NCBI GenBank assembly: GCA_022419385.1 | Contig: JAJUBI010000009.1 | Coordinates: forward strand, 62,001 to 126,000 | Source of the DNA: Paraconiothyrium sp. Pb-2020 | Taxonomy: Eukaryota; Ascomycota; Dothideomycetes; Pleosporales; Didymosphaeriaceae | Length of the DNA stretch: 64,000 nt | Direction of reading: 5' to 3' | In this document: positions 11,342 through 22,399 of the stretch, one piece after another | Layout of the letters: every line of letters begins with the position of its first letter | Position numbering within the stretch: the first letter of the stretch is position 1 | The notes under the pieces: generated by a model | Seen by the model: only the letters and a program-made list of their open reading frames with translations | Database searches by the model: none | What the model was told of the DNA's origin: nothing | Translations under genes and position numbers: made by a program

Positions 11342-13222
11342 TCACACATCTTCTTTCTCCTTCACTGTCGTCTCTTCGTCCAGCTCGCTTTCTTTTTTTG
11401 AGTCCTCTCCTCCTTTCCTCTTCCGCACATCCACCCATCCCATCCCGAACGCACACACAAACGCCAACCCGGCGAATGCGACCAACATCAACCAAATAGC
11501 CTTCAAGCTCTCGCTATATGCGTTCAACACACCATCGAGTTCCCAAGGTCTGTCGGCTGCGACAAGTTTCCTCACCGCGTCAGCGCTAGATCCTGCTTCT
11601 AGTGCCTTCTGTGGAGAGACGGACGGCGCGTACTGTGCGAGCTTCTTGATGAGGGATTGCGTGAAGATGGTGTTGGCGACAACGAGGAAGATGGCTGCGG
11701 CAAGGTTCTGGATGAAGATGATGAAGGCGAGAGAGACGGGGATGAGGCGCATGGGAAGGGCGGATTGCGTCGCTACAAGAGACTAATCGTTCATTAGGAG
11801 GTTGCCCAGAAGGGGAAAGAGGGTACTTACCATCTGCATGCCTGCGCCGCGACCTGCACCGATGAGTATCAAGTATCCGATCCATTTCGCGGTGCTCGTA
11901 TGCTGGGTCAGCGTCGACAGTAGACCGTTGCCGATAGCTACGATTGCGCCGCTAAAGAGTGCCCATGGCATGTAGTAACCTAGCTTCGATACTGCAGCGC
12001 CCGACGTGACTGCGAAAAGCAGCTGGCTCAAGATCTGCGGCAGCACGTTGACGCCGCTTTCCGTCGGCCCCGCTCCCTTCACACTCTGGAAATATGTTGG
12101 CACCCACAGGCTTCCTACAAACACGCAGACGCCCAGGCCAATGGTCTGCCCGATGCATGCCAACAGTATCCGGCTCTTGAACAATGACCCTGGTATCATG
12201 GCTTGTTCCCCAACTCTAGCTTCCCATGCGATGAAGATGATGGCTACGACCCCGGCGCCGACGAAGAGACCTATCACGGTCGCGCTGTTCCAAGCATGTG
12301 ACCCTTCGCCGCCGAACTGCAGAGCGAGGAGCAGCATTATGCAAGCTGGCGCGAAGAAGGCGAAACCAGGGAGATCAGCTTGTGGAAAACGAGGTCTTTG
12401 AATAGTGCGAAAGAATATGGCGCTTTTGGATTTGGCTCGGATGTGGATGAGAGCGAGCATGGCGGCGGTGATGGCTCCTATAGGGAGGTTCATGTAGAAA
12501 CCTACAACGACACTACATAAGCAGATGCACGCGGTAAGTAAAGGGCCCAGACTTACACCATCTCCAGGTTGCATGTTCTGTCAAACGCGCCTCCGATAAG
12601 CGGACCGGAAACCAGACCCATCTGCCCAATCCAATCATGATTCCGGTATACAGTGGACGTTTCTCCAGCGGCGTAGAATTAGTGATGATGTTCAACCCGC
12701 CGGTTCATCAGTCCGGATGCCCCTAACCCAGCTAGTGCACGTCCGCCGATGAGCATCGAGGAGCTCGTAGCTAGAGCGCATATGAGAGATCCAAGCTCAA
12801 AGACGAAAGATGTACTAAGAAGACGTGTTTGATCTTCATATGAGTGTAGATCTTGCCGCTGAGAGGCTGCAGGGCCGCACTAAACATCCTGTCAGTGAGG
12901 GTCGGATTGGGGTTCAAGGGTCACTCACGCAGCCAACTGATATGCCACTACCATCTACGTCTGGCAGCGAGTGAAACTGGCTCGTAATGTGTGGTATCGC
13001 GGTACTGAGTATGCTCTGGTCTAGCAACAGCAGGAATGTAATAAGGGATGTACTGGCGACAAGCATGAAGAGTTTGAGACCGGTGACATGGTGCATTCGC
13101 GCCTTTGCTGATTCCGTCTTTGATTTTGTTTGCACGAGCAAATCTTCGGCTGGTAGGACTGCAGGTGCCGTTACCGTTGCGGTAGTTGCAGAGGTCGTCG
13201 CGGGTTCAACAGAAGTCGACAT
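11342..13222 (-). pseudogene. DHA2-type MFS drug/toxin efflux transporter, multiply frameshifted
   Basis: Starts at the ATG 13222. A cytosolic Ala/Thr/Val-rich N-terminus precedes the first helix and the DHA2 signature LLLLDQSILSTAIPHI. Later come QPLSGKIYTH, GGRALAGLGASGLMN, a long helical exon (11831-12501), and a last exon (11342-11782) with IPVSLAFIIFIQNLAAA and an acidic Lys/Glu tail. Introns are clear at 11783-11830, 12502-12556 and about 12889-12923. Between 12560 and 12960, however, at least five single-base insertions or deletions break the frame: before the WYVAYQLAA-like stretch, in HVFL/SFVFELGS, after GLMN, and on both sides of MGLVSGPLIGGA. Fourteen-helix DHA2 proteins export drugs or secondary metabolites at the plasma membrane. 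This copy cannot be translated as read. Poor sequence is an alternative, but the neighbouring regulator is clean. Confidence 0.75.
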
Positions 13223-14217
13223 GATAGGAAGGGAGGTTCGATCTAATTAAGAAGCTGTAAACTCCAGGCAAGCATAAAACAATCAACAGATCAAGGAGCG
13301 ACACGAACATTGAAGAAATATAAAAGTTGTGAAGTGAAGATAAATAAAGGAGCACTGTAGCCTGGGGCGGGAAACCCGGCGAGGAGTATAGTGGTGGACC
13401 GGATTCGGGGTCCTATGAATCCCGTTCAAACCGGATTTCGTTCGACGAATCAGCGCAACGCATCACTGGCTCTTGCGCGTCATTGGCCTAGACTTGCGCA
13501 GCACGTTCCGAGTGATGCGAATCATGCTCTTCTGCGCATAGTGATGTCCTGAGCAATCCTACATAATACTGACCAGATACCACATCGGACAATTTTCGGT
13601 CCGTGTATTCAGGTTGAGGATCCGCAACCGTGGTGAGTCAGTACGATCTGGTTCATCGTTTTCTGGGTAGCCTGGAGATGCAGTGATGGCGGTATGTGGG
13701 GCTAATGTTGCTAAAGTGTTGCACGAATATGGGGGCCAACAAGTACAGCTTAGCACGGAGTTCGTCGTGTCTAACTGAATCAAAGGCGGGCAGACACGCC
13801 GCCCTGACTTGGTCTTCAATGTCTTCTATATTGCCGTTATATTCACAACAATACACTGTTCTTCTCTTCTACTGACCGTATCTCGCAGTTTTATCCAGTT
13901 GCCATGTTACCATGCATAAACAGTTCGCAGGAACTCTTGAGCGCGTTCACCCGAATAGTCATCGCATCCAATCCGCGACGATCCGAACTACGAGAGATAA
14001 GCCAAGCGGATTGCAAAACCAGTTGAACACATTTTCCCGTCCCCAGTCAACGTCCCTGTCATACGGTCCTCCGTATTAGGTGTGCTCCTTGACGGAGGGC
14101 GCCCACCGAGCGGTCCGCCAAATACTAAAGTGATCGAACTTCCTTTTTGATCTGGCGACACGCCCGCATCAAGCCGATGAGTTTCTTGTGCTTCCATATG
14201 ACATCACAACGTTTCGA
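13223..14217. other. Intergenic, former MFS promoter
   Basis: About 1 kb. Contains the 5' flank of the MFS pseudogene and the 3' flank of the Zn2Cys6 gene. Short frames on both strands have no motif support. Confidence 0.55.
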
Positions 14218-16185
14218 CTAAAACTGCGCATCCCCCCAAACATTGGTAAACCACATGTCTGCATTCGTCAACCAGGCATCTCCAGCACCACCAAGCTCTC
14301 CCGCTGGGAAGTCCATGCCAATGCCTGTTGCAGTTTCCAGATTCTCTCTCCACTTCGCGCTAAGCGACTTAAGCCCTTCATGCCCACCGGCCAGTGAAAA
14401 GACGTTGTCTGGGCTACCGGTCTCTTCTTCCAGTTGGCGACAAGCCTCCTCGAACTTCGCGCACACTCGGTCAAAGTACCATAGCACGTCCGCGGTTGCG
14501 CGTGCGGCATATCGGTCCCAGCCCGGGTAATCTATCACAGAGAGCGAGTAGAGAACCTGGCATGTGTTGGAGAAGGCTAGGACTTGGACCATGTTCATGG
14601 TGACGGATGGAATGATCATATAGTTGTCCAGTGAGGCTTTACAAGCGTAGAGGCAGGAGGTCAGGTACTCGATGCGTTGATACTCCAATGTCGCGTTTGA
14701 TATCGGAGATGTAAGGCCCAACAAGGCAGGCTCGTAGATTTGCACTTCGGTGCTGTAAAGGTATAACATCACCATGTCATTATGCATCTGTGTTTGCGTA
14801 AGGCTCCCCTTTACGACGTCGAGCATGGTTCGCAAAGCTTTGATCTGATGCAACGCATAGGTCGCACTTGGTGGGTCATCCTGTATTTGCTGCAAAGTGT
14901 TATAAGCATCGACCGAGACCCTCGAAATGCGAGCCATTCCCACAAGAACAATATCGCCTGTGTTGTCGATGTTCTGCGAGAGTCGGTCGCAGGCTCTTGC
15001 GATGCGCGAAGACCATCGCATAGGCTCGGCTTTGATTGCAAGTCCGGCCATGGCAGCAATTACAAAGCATGCAACGAGAGCACGGCGTTCCTCGTCATTG
15101 TGCGTTTCATGTTGATCTGGAAGCTGACCTACTAGCACAGGAGGCTTCGGGCAGGCCATTACTATGTCAGTTGGACGGTTGTAGCCTAGATCAGAAATAA
15201 CATGCCTTGCAAGTTCTTGGTCAGTAGGGGTTCCTTCGCATATATTCAAGTCACTTACTTGGCAATGTTGAGGAACATGCCCATACCACCTCTTCGCGAA
15301 GGTGTAAAGTATACTTGCCAGGTCAAGCAGACGAGCAAGCATAGTAATAGATCAATGCTTCGCTCACCAGCTAATTGACTGATAAGTCATACATTTGATT
15401 GCGTATTTTGTCAAGAAGACTGACCGGGTACGACGCGTAGCACTAGCTCTTCACGCAAACGACTTCCAAACTCGGCCTGTCGTGCACGCGACTTTTCGCA
15501 AATCACTTGGATAGCTCGATATGTGTTGGGCCGCTCCCGTACGAATTCTTCAATGGCCTGCATATTATGAGTACGAAGGAAATTGTGGGCCGACGTACAC
15601 CAGGGCACAATGGCCGTAAGTACTCACAATGTCCGGAACATGAAGAAATGGAAAGTACCCAAGATAGCGTGAGCGAAACCTGGACAACACCTGTTGGGGT
15701 GTTTGCTCAGATGGGAACGGCTTCGGGCCTGGACTGGTAGGTAGAACAGTTGGATCTTGTGAACATATTGGGTTCACCTTGGCATGCGTTGATGGCACGG
15801 ATGGCGAGGGTGTCCCAGATGATGTAGACGCTTGTTGTGCCTAAGATAGCATTAGCTCCCGCACAAGACGGAGAAACACCCGGACACGTCGTTTCAACGT
15901 ACTTGCAGTAAGGTGACAAGGCTGTCCAGCTTATCTTCTAGTTGTGACTTGCGAGCTGGCTTCTGTGCCCCAATTTTCCGAACAAAAGTTGACGGCTGAC
16001 AATCTTTGCTCAACCGGTGGCACCTAGTTAAGGTTAGACCTATGCATTCCTCGATCCGGCGGAACGAACGAATTTCACCTTTCACAGCCTTCACCTTCCC
16101 GAGCTATGCACTTGCACTTGGCCTTGACGCAATTGGAGCACGCGTGGCCGTAAGCGGTGGTCGATTTGGTGATCGGACGATTCAT
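14218..16185 (-). CDS. Zn2Cys6 binuclear-cluster transcription factor
   Basis: Six exons read in one frame: 16079-16185, 15903-16023, 15628-15840, 15425-15557, 15259-15370 and 14218-15205. All introns are GT-AG, 51-62 bp except one of 67 bp. The product is 557 aa. The DNA-binding domain is complete: Cys16, 19, 26, 34, 37 and 44 in the pattern C-x2-C-x6-C-x7-C-x2-C-x6-C, split by the first intron between Arg36 and Cys37. A short Leu-rich linker/coiled coil (KSQLEDKLDSLVTLLQ) follows, then a Ser/Thr/Pro linker. The middle-homology region begins at SRFRSRYLGYFPFLHVP and includes GERSIDLLLCLLVCLTW. It is nuclear and probably pathway-specific. It sits between an MFS pseudogene and a GH3 pseudogene, so its former targets may be lost. 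The inverted-repeat element at 16446 begins about 260 bp upstream of its start codon. Confidence 0.88.
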
Positions 16186-16344
16186 TTCATGGCAATATCA
16201 ATTCCGCCGATGGCCTCTTCCGGAACGCAACGACAGTAGGTCGAAATGCAGTTGCAGGTAGTGTGGGGAGCGCTGCCTGGGTTGCGTGGATAAGCCACGC
16301 GGGAATCGGCAATCGGAACCCCGAAATCCGCCCATCTTCCCTCT

Positions 16345-18235
16345 TTCTGTCTTAGCGCCTTCCTTCCGTAACTGTGAGTCGAAGAGCGGCTGCACTCGTC
16401 CCCCTAAAGAGTGTACGTGTTTCTTAATGGCCTCTAGTGGAGTTATCGGTGCTTTCCACAAGTTTTGCGGCCACCACCCTTGGGAGAAAAGTGGAGATTC
16501 TTAACTATTTCACATGTCTGGTGAATCCTAATTACTATATAAGGGGCTCTATTAGCTGCCTACTGTTGGTAGAGGTAACATGGGAATAGGAGAGGTAAAA
16601 TAGGACTGGAATATAGCTTAACCACTGTTGGGTAGCTAATAGAGACTCATATATAGTAATTAGGATTTACCAGACATGTGAAATAGTCAAGAATCTCCAC
16701 TTTACTCCCAAGGGCGGTGGCCGCAAGACTTATGGAAACGATAATACTAATCTGGTGTGTCGAACAGTGCCGGATCCGCCGCCAACATCAACTGTGCCCA
16801 TTTCGAAGCCTTCTGGGTTATTGCCAATGTCCAGGTAGACGGAGCCGATTGTTGGATCAGGTACATCATTACCAAAGAGTCCGATGTTCTTCTCATTCTG
16901 GAGAGGAAGCGTGCCGTTTACATTCTTGAGAAGCACCGTCCCAGCAGCACCGACTTCGCGAATAATTTTTGCATGATTAGCACGCACGTTCCGAGCTTCG
17001 ACCTCCGGGTATCCGGAAGACAGAGCAGATCCATGGCCATACTGGTAAACCAAAAACACCGCACCGCTAGAGGTATCGATCGATGTGTAATTTTTGTGGT
17101 TGGCCAAGCAAAAAATAGGGTGTCATGACCCTCTGAGCCATGTCATCCAGACGGGTCTCGGGTACATCGCCGCGAGTGACCGCCTCCAGGAGTGTCTTGC
17201 CGAAATATGCAGGGCCAGCAACCGAGCTTACGTTTCCGGGTATCTCCATATCGAGACCTGCGTTCGCAGTGCTCTCTGTTGAATGCGTGGCGTACCAGTC
17301 GGACACAGTATACCCAGGGAAAGCCAGCTCATCCTTCAGAATAGTCTGAAGGATATCCGAACTTGCGCAGGAGTAGTTTCCATTGACACGATTGTATTCA
17401 CACATGATGCTTGATGTCCCTGCATGAATTGCGTTCGCAAATGGCCAGACGTAGAGTTCATGGAGGGTGCGGTCGTCAATATTCGATGATATCGCCTCGA
17501 TAACAGTCCCATTACTAGTGGTGGAGGTTCGCTGTTTTTCTTGCTCGTTACCGTCGAAGTGCTTGGAGCACGCCTGGACGCCAACGGACTGAATGCCAAC
17601 AACGGATGCGTTCATGGCGATGCCAGCAAGGTATGGGTCCGGACCAAAGCCTTCCCAGTTGCGTCCGCCGCGAGCATTGCGTCCCATCGGACCCGTCGAT
17701 GGACTGTCTTGTGGTCAGTATCGATTGCTGAAGCACGGCGTTGTAGGACGACGCGCCCCAGATGAACATGGGCGCCCTTGCCTCGAAATTCCTCTCCAAG
17801 AGCGACTGCTCGCTCGTACATCAGGCGTCGGTCCCATGTTGCTGCAGTGCTGATGCCTGCGGGAAAGACACCGACACCGTCAGAGCGAGAGTATCCAGTT
17901 GGACCATCTGACAGACAGAGGCCCTTGAAGCCAAGGCGTTCAATCGCCCCAATCGAGCCCACACATGCCAAGGCGGGCGCGGCGTAACCTCCAGATACAA
18001 TGCCGATCTTTCCAGATACACTCAACTGAAACACGAAGTTATTGGCTTTGATTGACGCATTTGACCATGCTGTGTATTTGTATCGTCAGTAAGCCGTGCA
18101 GCACAGAATTGGCAAGTGCTTACCTCGTGAAGACCTAGGGGACGTTGCATCACCCAAGGCAGGTTGGAGCAGCGCAGCAAAAAGAATAACGTTGCAGAAT
18201 CCAGAGAGGCGCGTGGCTGTCAATGGTTTCGTCAA
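16345..18235 (-). pseudogene. GH3 beta-glucosidase, disrupted by a MITE-like insertion and frameshifts
   Basis: On the minus strand a secreted GH3 enzyme can be followed. A signal-peptide-like stretch (GFCNVILFAALLQPALG) is joined through a GTAAGC...ACACAG intron (about 18063-18113) to GKIGIVSGGYAAPALACVGS. Next come LCLSDGPTGYSRSDG, GGRNWEGFGPDPYLAG, KHFDGNEQE and the nucleophile motif TVSDWYATHST, then EVGAAGTVLLKNVNGTLPL and VDVGGGSGT. Lesions: no in-frame ATG before the signal peptide (a stop comes first), a frame break near 17700-17780, a one-base shift at about 17105 after PYFLLGQ, and a 0.3-kb inverted-repeat element at 16446-16744. The frame resumes beyond that element as TPLEAIKKHVHSLGGRVQ and then fades near 16350. 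The C-terminal (alpha/beta)6 and fibronectin-like parts are missing. The intact enzyme would have hydrolysed beta-glucosides outside the cell. Confidence 0.85.
16444..16746. mobile_element. MITE-like element with long terminal inverted repeats and TA duplication
   Basis: A stretch of about 300 bp whose two ends (about 16446-16570 and 16620-16744) are inverted repeats of roughly 120 bp. They share blocks such as GCGGCCACC.CCCTTGGGAG, AAAGTGGAGATTCTT and CTATTTCACATGTCTGGT. The centre has no coding capacity. TA dinucleotides at 16444-16445 and 16745-16746 fit a target-site duplication. Removing one TA plus the element joins the GH3 reading frame as ..RLV|TPLEAI.., which shows it is an insertion. 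TA targeting points to mobilisation by a Tc1/mariner-type transposase elsewhere in the genome (family knowledge). The extreme ends are not perfectly symmetric (TTATCG against TCGG), so the borders could be off by a few bases. Confidence 0.82.
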
Positions 18236-18540
18236 CTGTTGGGACGTTTTGAACTATTCTATTATATCACAACACTTGAGCATAATACTTGATATTATTA
18301 GGCGTATTATAATTTTAAAGAACTTAGCGTGCACGCTGCGAGATTAATGCGGTCATTCGACCTCGGATGGAGATCTCCGTTCCTCGTATGGCGGATGGGT
18401 ATACGCGGGCTTAACGGAATACGCGTACAGCAGCTGGGCGCTTTGACACAACACTTTGGGCCACGTAGTCGTTTGTGGCCTTGGTATAGCGTTCTGTTGA
18501 TCCCTGAAATCTTTTGTATGTTTGATCCATCGCCTGAGTG

Positions 18541-18556
18541 CACGTGAGTGCACGTG
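18541..18556. repeat. Duplicated CACGTGAGTG motif
   Basis: Two CACGTG hexamers occur 10 bp apart in a direct repeat of GTGCACGTGA. CACGTG is the classical bHLH E-box, but no intact gene starts close by, so a regulatory role is speculative. Confidence 0.4.
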
Positions 18557-18699
18557 AGAAATAGATATAACAAACCCACAAAGCCATTATATTTACGAGT
18601 GCACACGGCCGGTGTACTTCTTATTCCTCCAACTTCGACCCTTCAAACTTTCCTTAACTCGCCATGTCTTCAGACGGCGGATTCAAGTACTATCACTAA

Positions 18700-18960
18700 G
18701 CCGCTGCATAGAACGCTAAAACGGCAAAAGCCTCCGGTCGACGCTGGTGCCATGCTTCAATGTACTCTGGTACGTACATCACCGAAGCGAACCCTTTCAA
18801 CAGCAACTTCAAAAAGGATTTCTATGGTGGCAATTATAAACGTCTAGTCTCAACTAAGGCGAAGTACGATCCCACTGCAAGCTTGTATGTACAGTCAGGC
18901 GTTGGGGGCGATGTATGGGATTACGACTTAGACAGCGGACAGCTCTGCCAAGGAAATTAA
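18700..18960 (+). pseudogene. C-terminal remnant of a FAD-linked (berberine-bridge-type) oxidoreductase
   Basis: The frame ending at the TAA 18958-18960 reads YSGTYITEANPFNSNFKKDF, then GGNYKRLVSTKAKYDP, then VQSGVGGDVWDYD and GQLC. This matches the BBE domain that closes fungal FAD-binding_4 oxidases (Y.NEAD....F....G.NY..L...K..YDP motif). Upstream only short patches such as NAKTAKASG remain, with in-frame stops near 18700-18712. The FAD-binding domain is absent. Such enzymes are often secreted and oxidise sugars or secondary metabolites. This fragment is non-functional. Confidence 0.7.
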
Positions 18961-20093
18961 GGCTTAAGGCTTTAAGTATTAAAAGATCTCTCGTAGGGCG
19001 AATACTAGAACTGTATTACCTAATCTGAGTTATCAGAGCTGCGATTCATGTAATCCAGACATATTTATTAAGGAGATATTTTTAACAGGAGAGTAGGCTA
19101 CGTAACGCTCTAGATCATCTACTTATACTAGTAGGAAAAAGAGTATAGGAATAATAAAGTAAGCCGCCTATAGTAGGGCTAATATAAGGCCTAGGGCACT
19201 AGTGTGCCTAAGCGAGACTAGTATATCTTAATGCATTTTGAACATTCCTAGGACTGTTGTTCGAATCTTTACCGAATCTATCTTCCGTCATCGTATTTAC
19301 GCGTGAATAGTCAAGGACCCTTTCCTTTCGCGATGCATCTCATACCGGCATGTGCCCGGTTTGAGGGTTATTATCGAATCCAAATACGATGGCGTCACAA
19401 ATATCGAAGCCGTCTACAGACCGGACAGGGACCAGATGCCCTTTAACCTATTTCTCCCATTAAGGTAATACCGTTTTGGGGGGATACCTTTATCAGAAGA
19501 TACGATATCGTGACGCCTTTGACGTTTTTCAATCTGTTTAATGGGCTGATAACGTAGTAGAAGCACTCAAAAGAGGGTTGATTAATAGCTATCCCCCGAC
19601 AACCTGGGTCAGAAGGGCTTGCTTATGAAGCGGAAACTGTCCAGCGCTCTGAAAGAAGTGGCAACAATAAGCAGTATGATTGCAAAGGTCCCGGATAAGT
19701 GCCATTATAGTTCAAGTCGTGCAAACCTCGGGTGAAACATCTCGCCTGCTCGTCACGATCCCGCTCGCGCCCGCTCAGCTTGCTAGGTCACAGGTCACAG
19801 GTCTCATTCATCCAAAGTGAAGCTGGAATTCGCTGAGGGTGATGGTATCAGTGTGTACATTGCGAGACCGTGGTCTTCTGATGCGGAAGGAAATTTGTGC
19901 GAGACCGCCAAGAAGTGTTGGAAGTTTGGCGATAGCTCAACCAGATGGAAACAACGTTCTCCTGTTGGCAGAATAGCGGGATAACAACCAATGAATGGGA
20001 AATGTGAATTGGGAATGCCTGACATCATACATAGGACAAATCTTTAGACTTCCTACCACATAACCCTGTGTGCACCACCTTCTCTTCATCCCC
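18961..20093. other. Intergenic with AT-rich, RIP-like segment (18961-19260)
   Basis: The first 300 bp are rich in TAG/CTA/TATA words with stops in all frames, as expected of repeat DNA degraded by repeat-induced point mutation. The rest shows no recognisable gene. Confidence 0.5.
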
Positions 20094-21198
20094 CTACACC
20101 ACCTTATCGTAACTAAGCATGTACCTCTGATACGGATCGGGCCGATTGGGCGGCGTATCGAAGAGCTGACACGTAACGTTAAGCTGACTCTCACGGGGGT
20201 CATCAGGGCTAAGCCAGCCCAGTCTGGAATCCCAACCCTGCTGGTACGGAACCCCACTCCCGAAAAAGCAGTCATACGTGAATGGGATTGACGTGTAACC
20301 AGTGTGGGTGGAGAATTGGTGGCATGCTGGATCGTCATAGCACACCCGAGCACAATGATCAAAGGCTTGCGTGTAATTCTGCGCAATAAGGCCGTCTTGT
20401 TCGGTGCCCTGAAGGTTGTTTTCAGAGCCCAACGGGTAGCAGAAGTGTTCCAACTGGCCTCTGTACTTGTAGATTGCGGTGGTAGTAGCAACAATGCTGA
20501 TTGTCGTTGTAGTAGTAGTGGAGATCGTGGTGGTAGCTGTCACGACGGCTGTGGCTGTGTCGGTATATGTTGAGTAGACATACGAAAACGGGAATTGTGT
20601 CGCTGTGATGGTGGGAGTTGTCACGAAACAGCTGCAGGCGGTGGAAATAATGGCTGGACGGAATCTCCGCAGTGCTACTGTCGTCAGTCTAAAATGTTGT
20701 CTGGGCTAAATATAATGACTCACGTTCAGGTAACTCAGTTTGTGTACGTTTGGTTATGTCAAAGCTCGCGGTTGGAGCCTCCGATCGCTTCTTCACTGGG
20801 TTATCTGTAATCACTCCGAGGGCACCTGTTCTGATGGCCGTCCACGCTGTTCTGTAGACTGCTTTAGCGAGACATCGACATTATTGTTAGGGAGAGTCAT
20901 ACGAGGTTGTGGTAGCTGTATACGTCGTCAACGCTGCTGTTGCAGTCGAAGTCGAGGTGACAAGAGTCAAGGCAATAGTCGTAGGGAGGGTGTAAGTTTC
21001 GGTTTTCGTAGTGATGACAGTCTTGGTAGACACATGATTGTATGAGGAACAGAACGAAGAAGCCCCTAGCTGATTGAGAGTTGACAGGACCCTATTGTTG
21101 TGGCATGCCTTAGTGCCTTGTCGAGGTCCACGTTGGCCAGGAACAGCAGTAGATCCTGCAACGAGCAGGGAGATACCAAGAACTGAGAGCATATGCAT
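20094..21198 (-). CDS. Secreted Thr-rich protein with PAN/Apple-like C-terminal domain
   Basis: Three exons, 20903-21198, 20724-20851 and 20094-20677. The introns are GTATGA...CTACAG (51 bp) and GTGAGT...CGACAG (46 bp), giving 335 aa. The chosen start, 21198, gives a clear signal peptide (MHMLSVLGISLLVAGSTAVPG). An N-terminal Cys module (KACHNN..CSSYNH) is followed by a long Thr/Val/Ala stretch likely to be O-glycosylated. A linker with a dibasic KKR then leads to ISTACSCF and a second Thr-rich stretch. The C-terminal domain has Cys at FCYP, CARVCYDDPACHQF, DCFFGSG and VTCQLF, in the style of PAN/Apple domains that bind proteins or carbohydrate. It is predicted to be extracellular or wall-associated. 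Two Thr-rich/Cys repeats suggest internal duplication. Its binding partner is unknown. Confidence 0.75.
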
Positions 21199-22399
21199 AT
21201 TGAGGGAAAGATGCACGAGTGAACGACGAAACTGAGTTATCCCGAAAAAATAATGGGACTACAATAATTGTCGTTCCCCATTGTACCTTTTAATGTACAC
21301 AACGGCGCAACCCACGGCATACCTGCTATCTATCTTTAGAAACACGCATGTTCGTCATACGCTTCGACGCCACGATGTATTTAAGCCCACGCTTGTTCCT
21401 GGCATCAAAACGGGCAAGCCGGCCTGCGCCGGAAAGCTTAAACTTTGTAAGCGAAAACCAACACTGCCTAGGTACTCGTACCTGTATTTTTTCTGCTCTG
21501 CAGAACACATAAGAGACAACCCAAAGGTACTTTTGCATTAATATAGCACTTGCCTTTCTCTATGCTATAGGCGATACCTACCTATGGTAATCACAACGCG
21601 CGTAGTGATGTGGAGCCCAGCGTGAGGCGTATATTTCAATGTGTCAGTCTATTCTTCCCTCCGCTAGGATGCAGGGTCGGAGTTGGCGCCGCGCACCTGA
21701 ACCTTTCAATTTGTTCAACCCTCCTAGCCATGATTCGGCGTCGTGGCGTGGAAGTTGCTCCTAGCGTTCAGCCTCCTGCGAGATTTCGATGGTTTCCATA
21801 CCGGACTCGGCTCGAATACGAGGGGAAATTGGATTTCCCGTATCGAATGGCTGCCTTTTTCGGTTAGCTAGCAGGGATCGGAAGAGGCTTGAAGGCACCC
21901 GGGAAAGTCGAGACTGCGGTTACATAAATTCCGCTCGGCACGCGTGAGGGAACGGCGAAGCATTTTTCATACATCAGAATGTGGACTATGTTCGTGACAG
22001 CTTGCTTAAGGATATATACAGAGCCTTTGGTGTCTTTGAGACCATTCTCATGTCCCATCAACGTCCGCCTTCCAAACGTTAAGAAAGAGGCGACCATTTC
22101 ATCATATACGTCGACAACATCGTTGGGGAGGGCACCATTTCGAGCACCACCGCCATGGAATTACTGAAGGGCAGCGGTGCGTACCAGCTTCTATGCACGG
22201 CATGGTAAAGATAACGTAGCTCAAAGACTCATGGAGGTCCTATATGGCATCCGCAGCAGAGCTAAAGTCTGATTGGATGTCACCACAATTATATTACCTC
22301 ATACACTGTGTCAGAAAATAACCCGGCGCCATTGTGATTTGTCTCATGGGTGAGACCTCCCCAGTTCGATTAACCGAACATAGGCTCATCGCTTATCCC
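21199..22399. other. Intergenic, no recognisable gene
   Basis: About 1.2 kb between the start of the secreted-protein gene and the stop of the P450 gene. Short open frames on both strands lack motifs. Confidence 0.55.
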
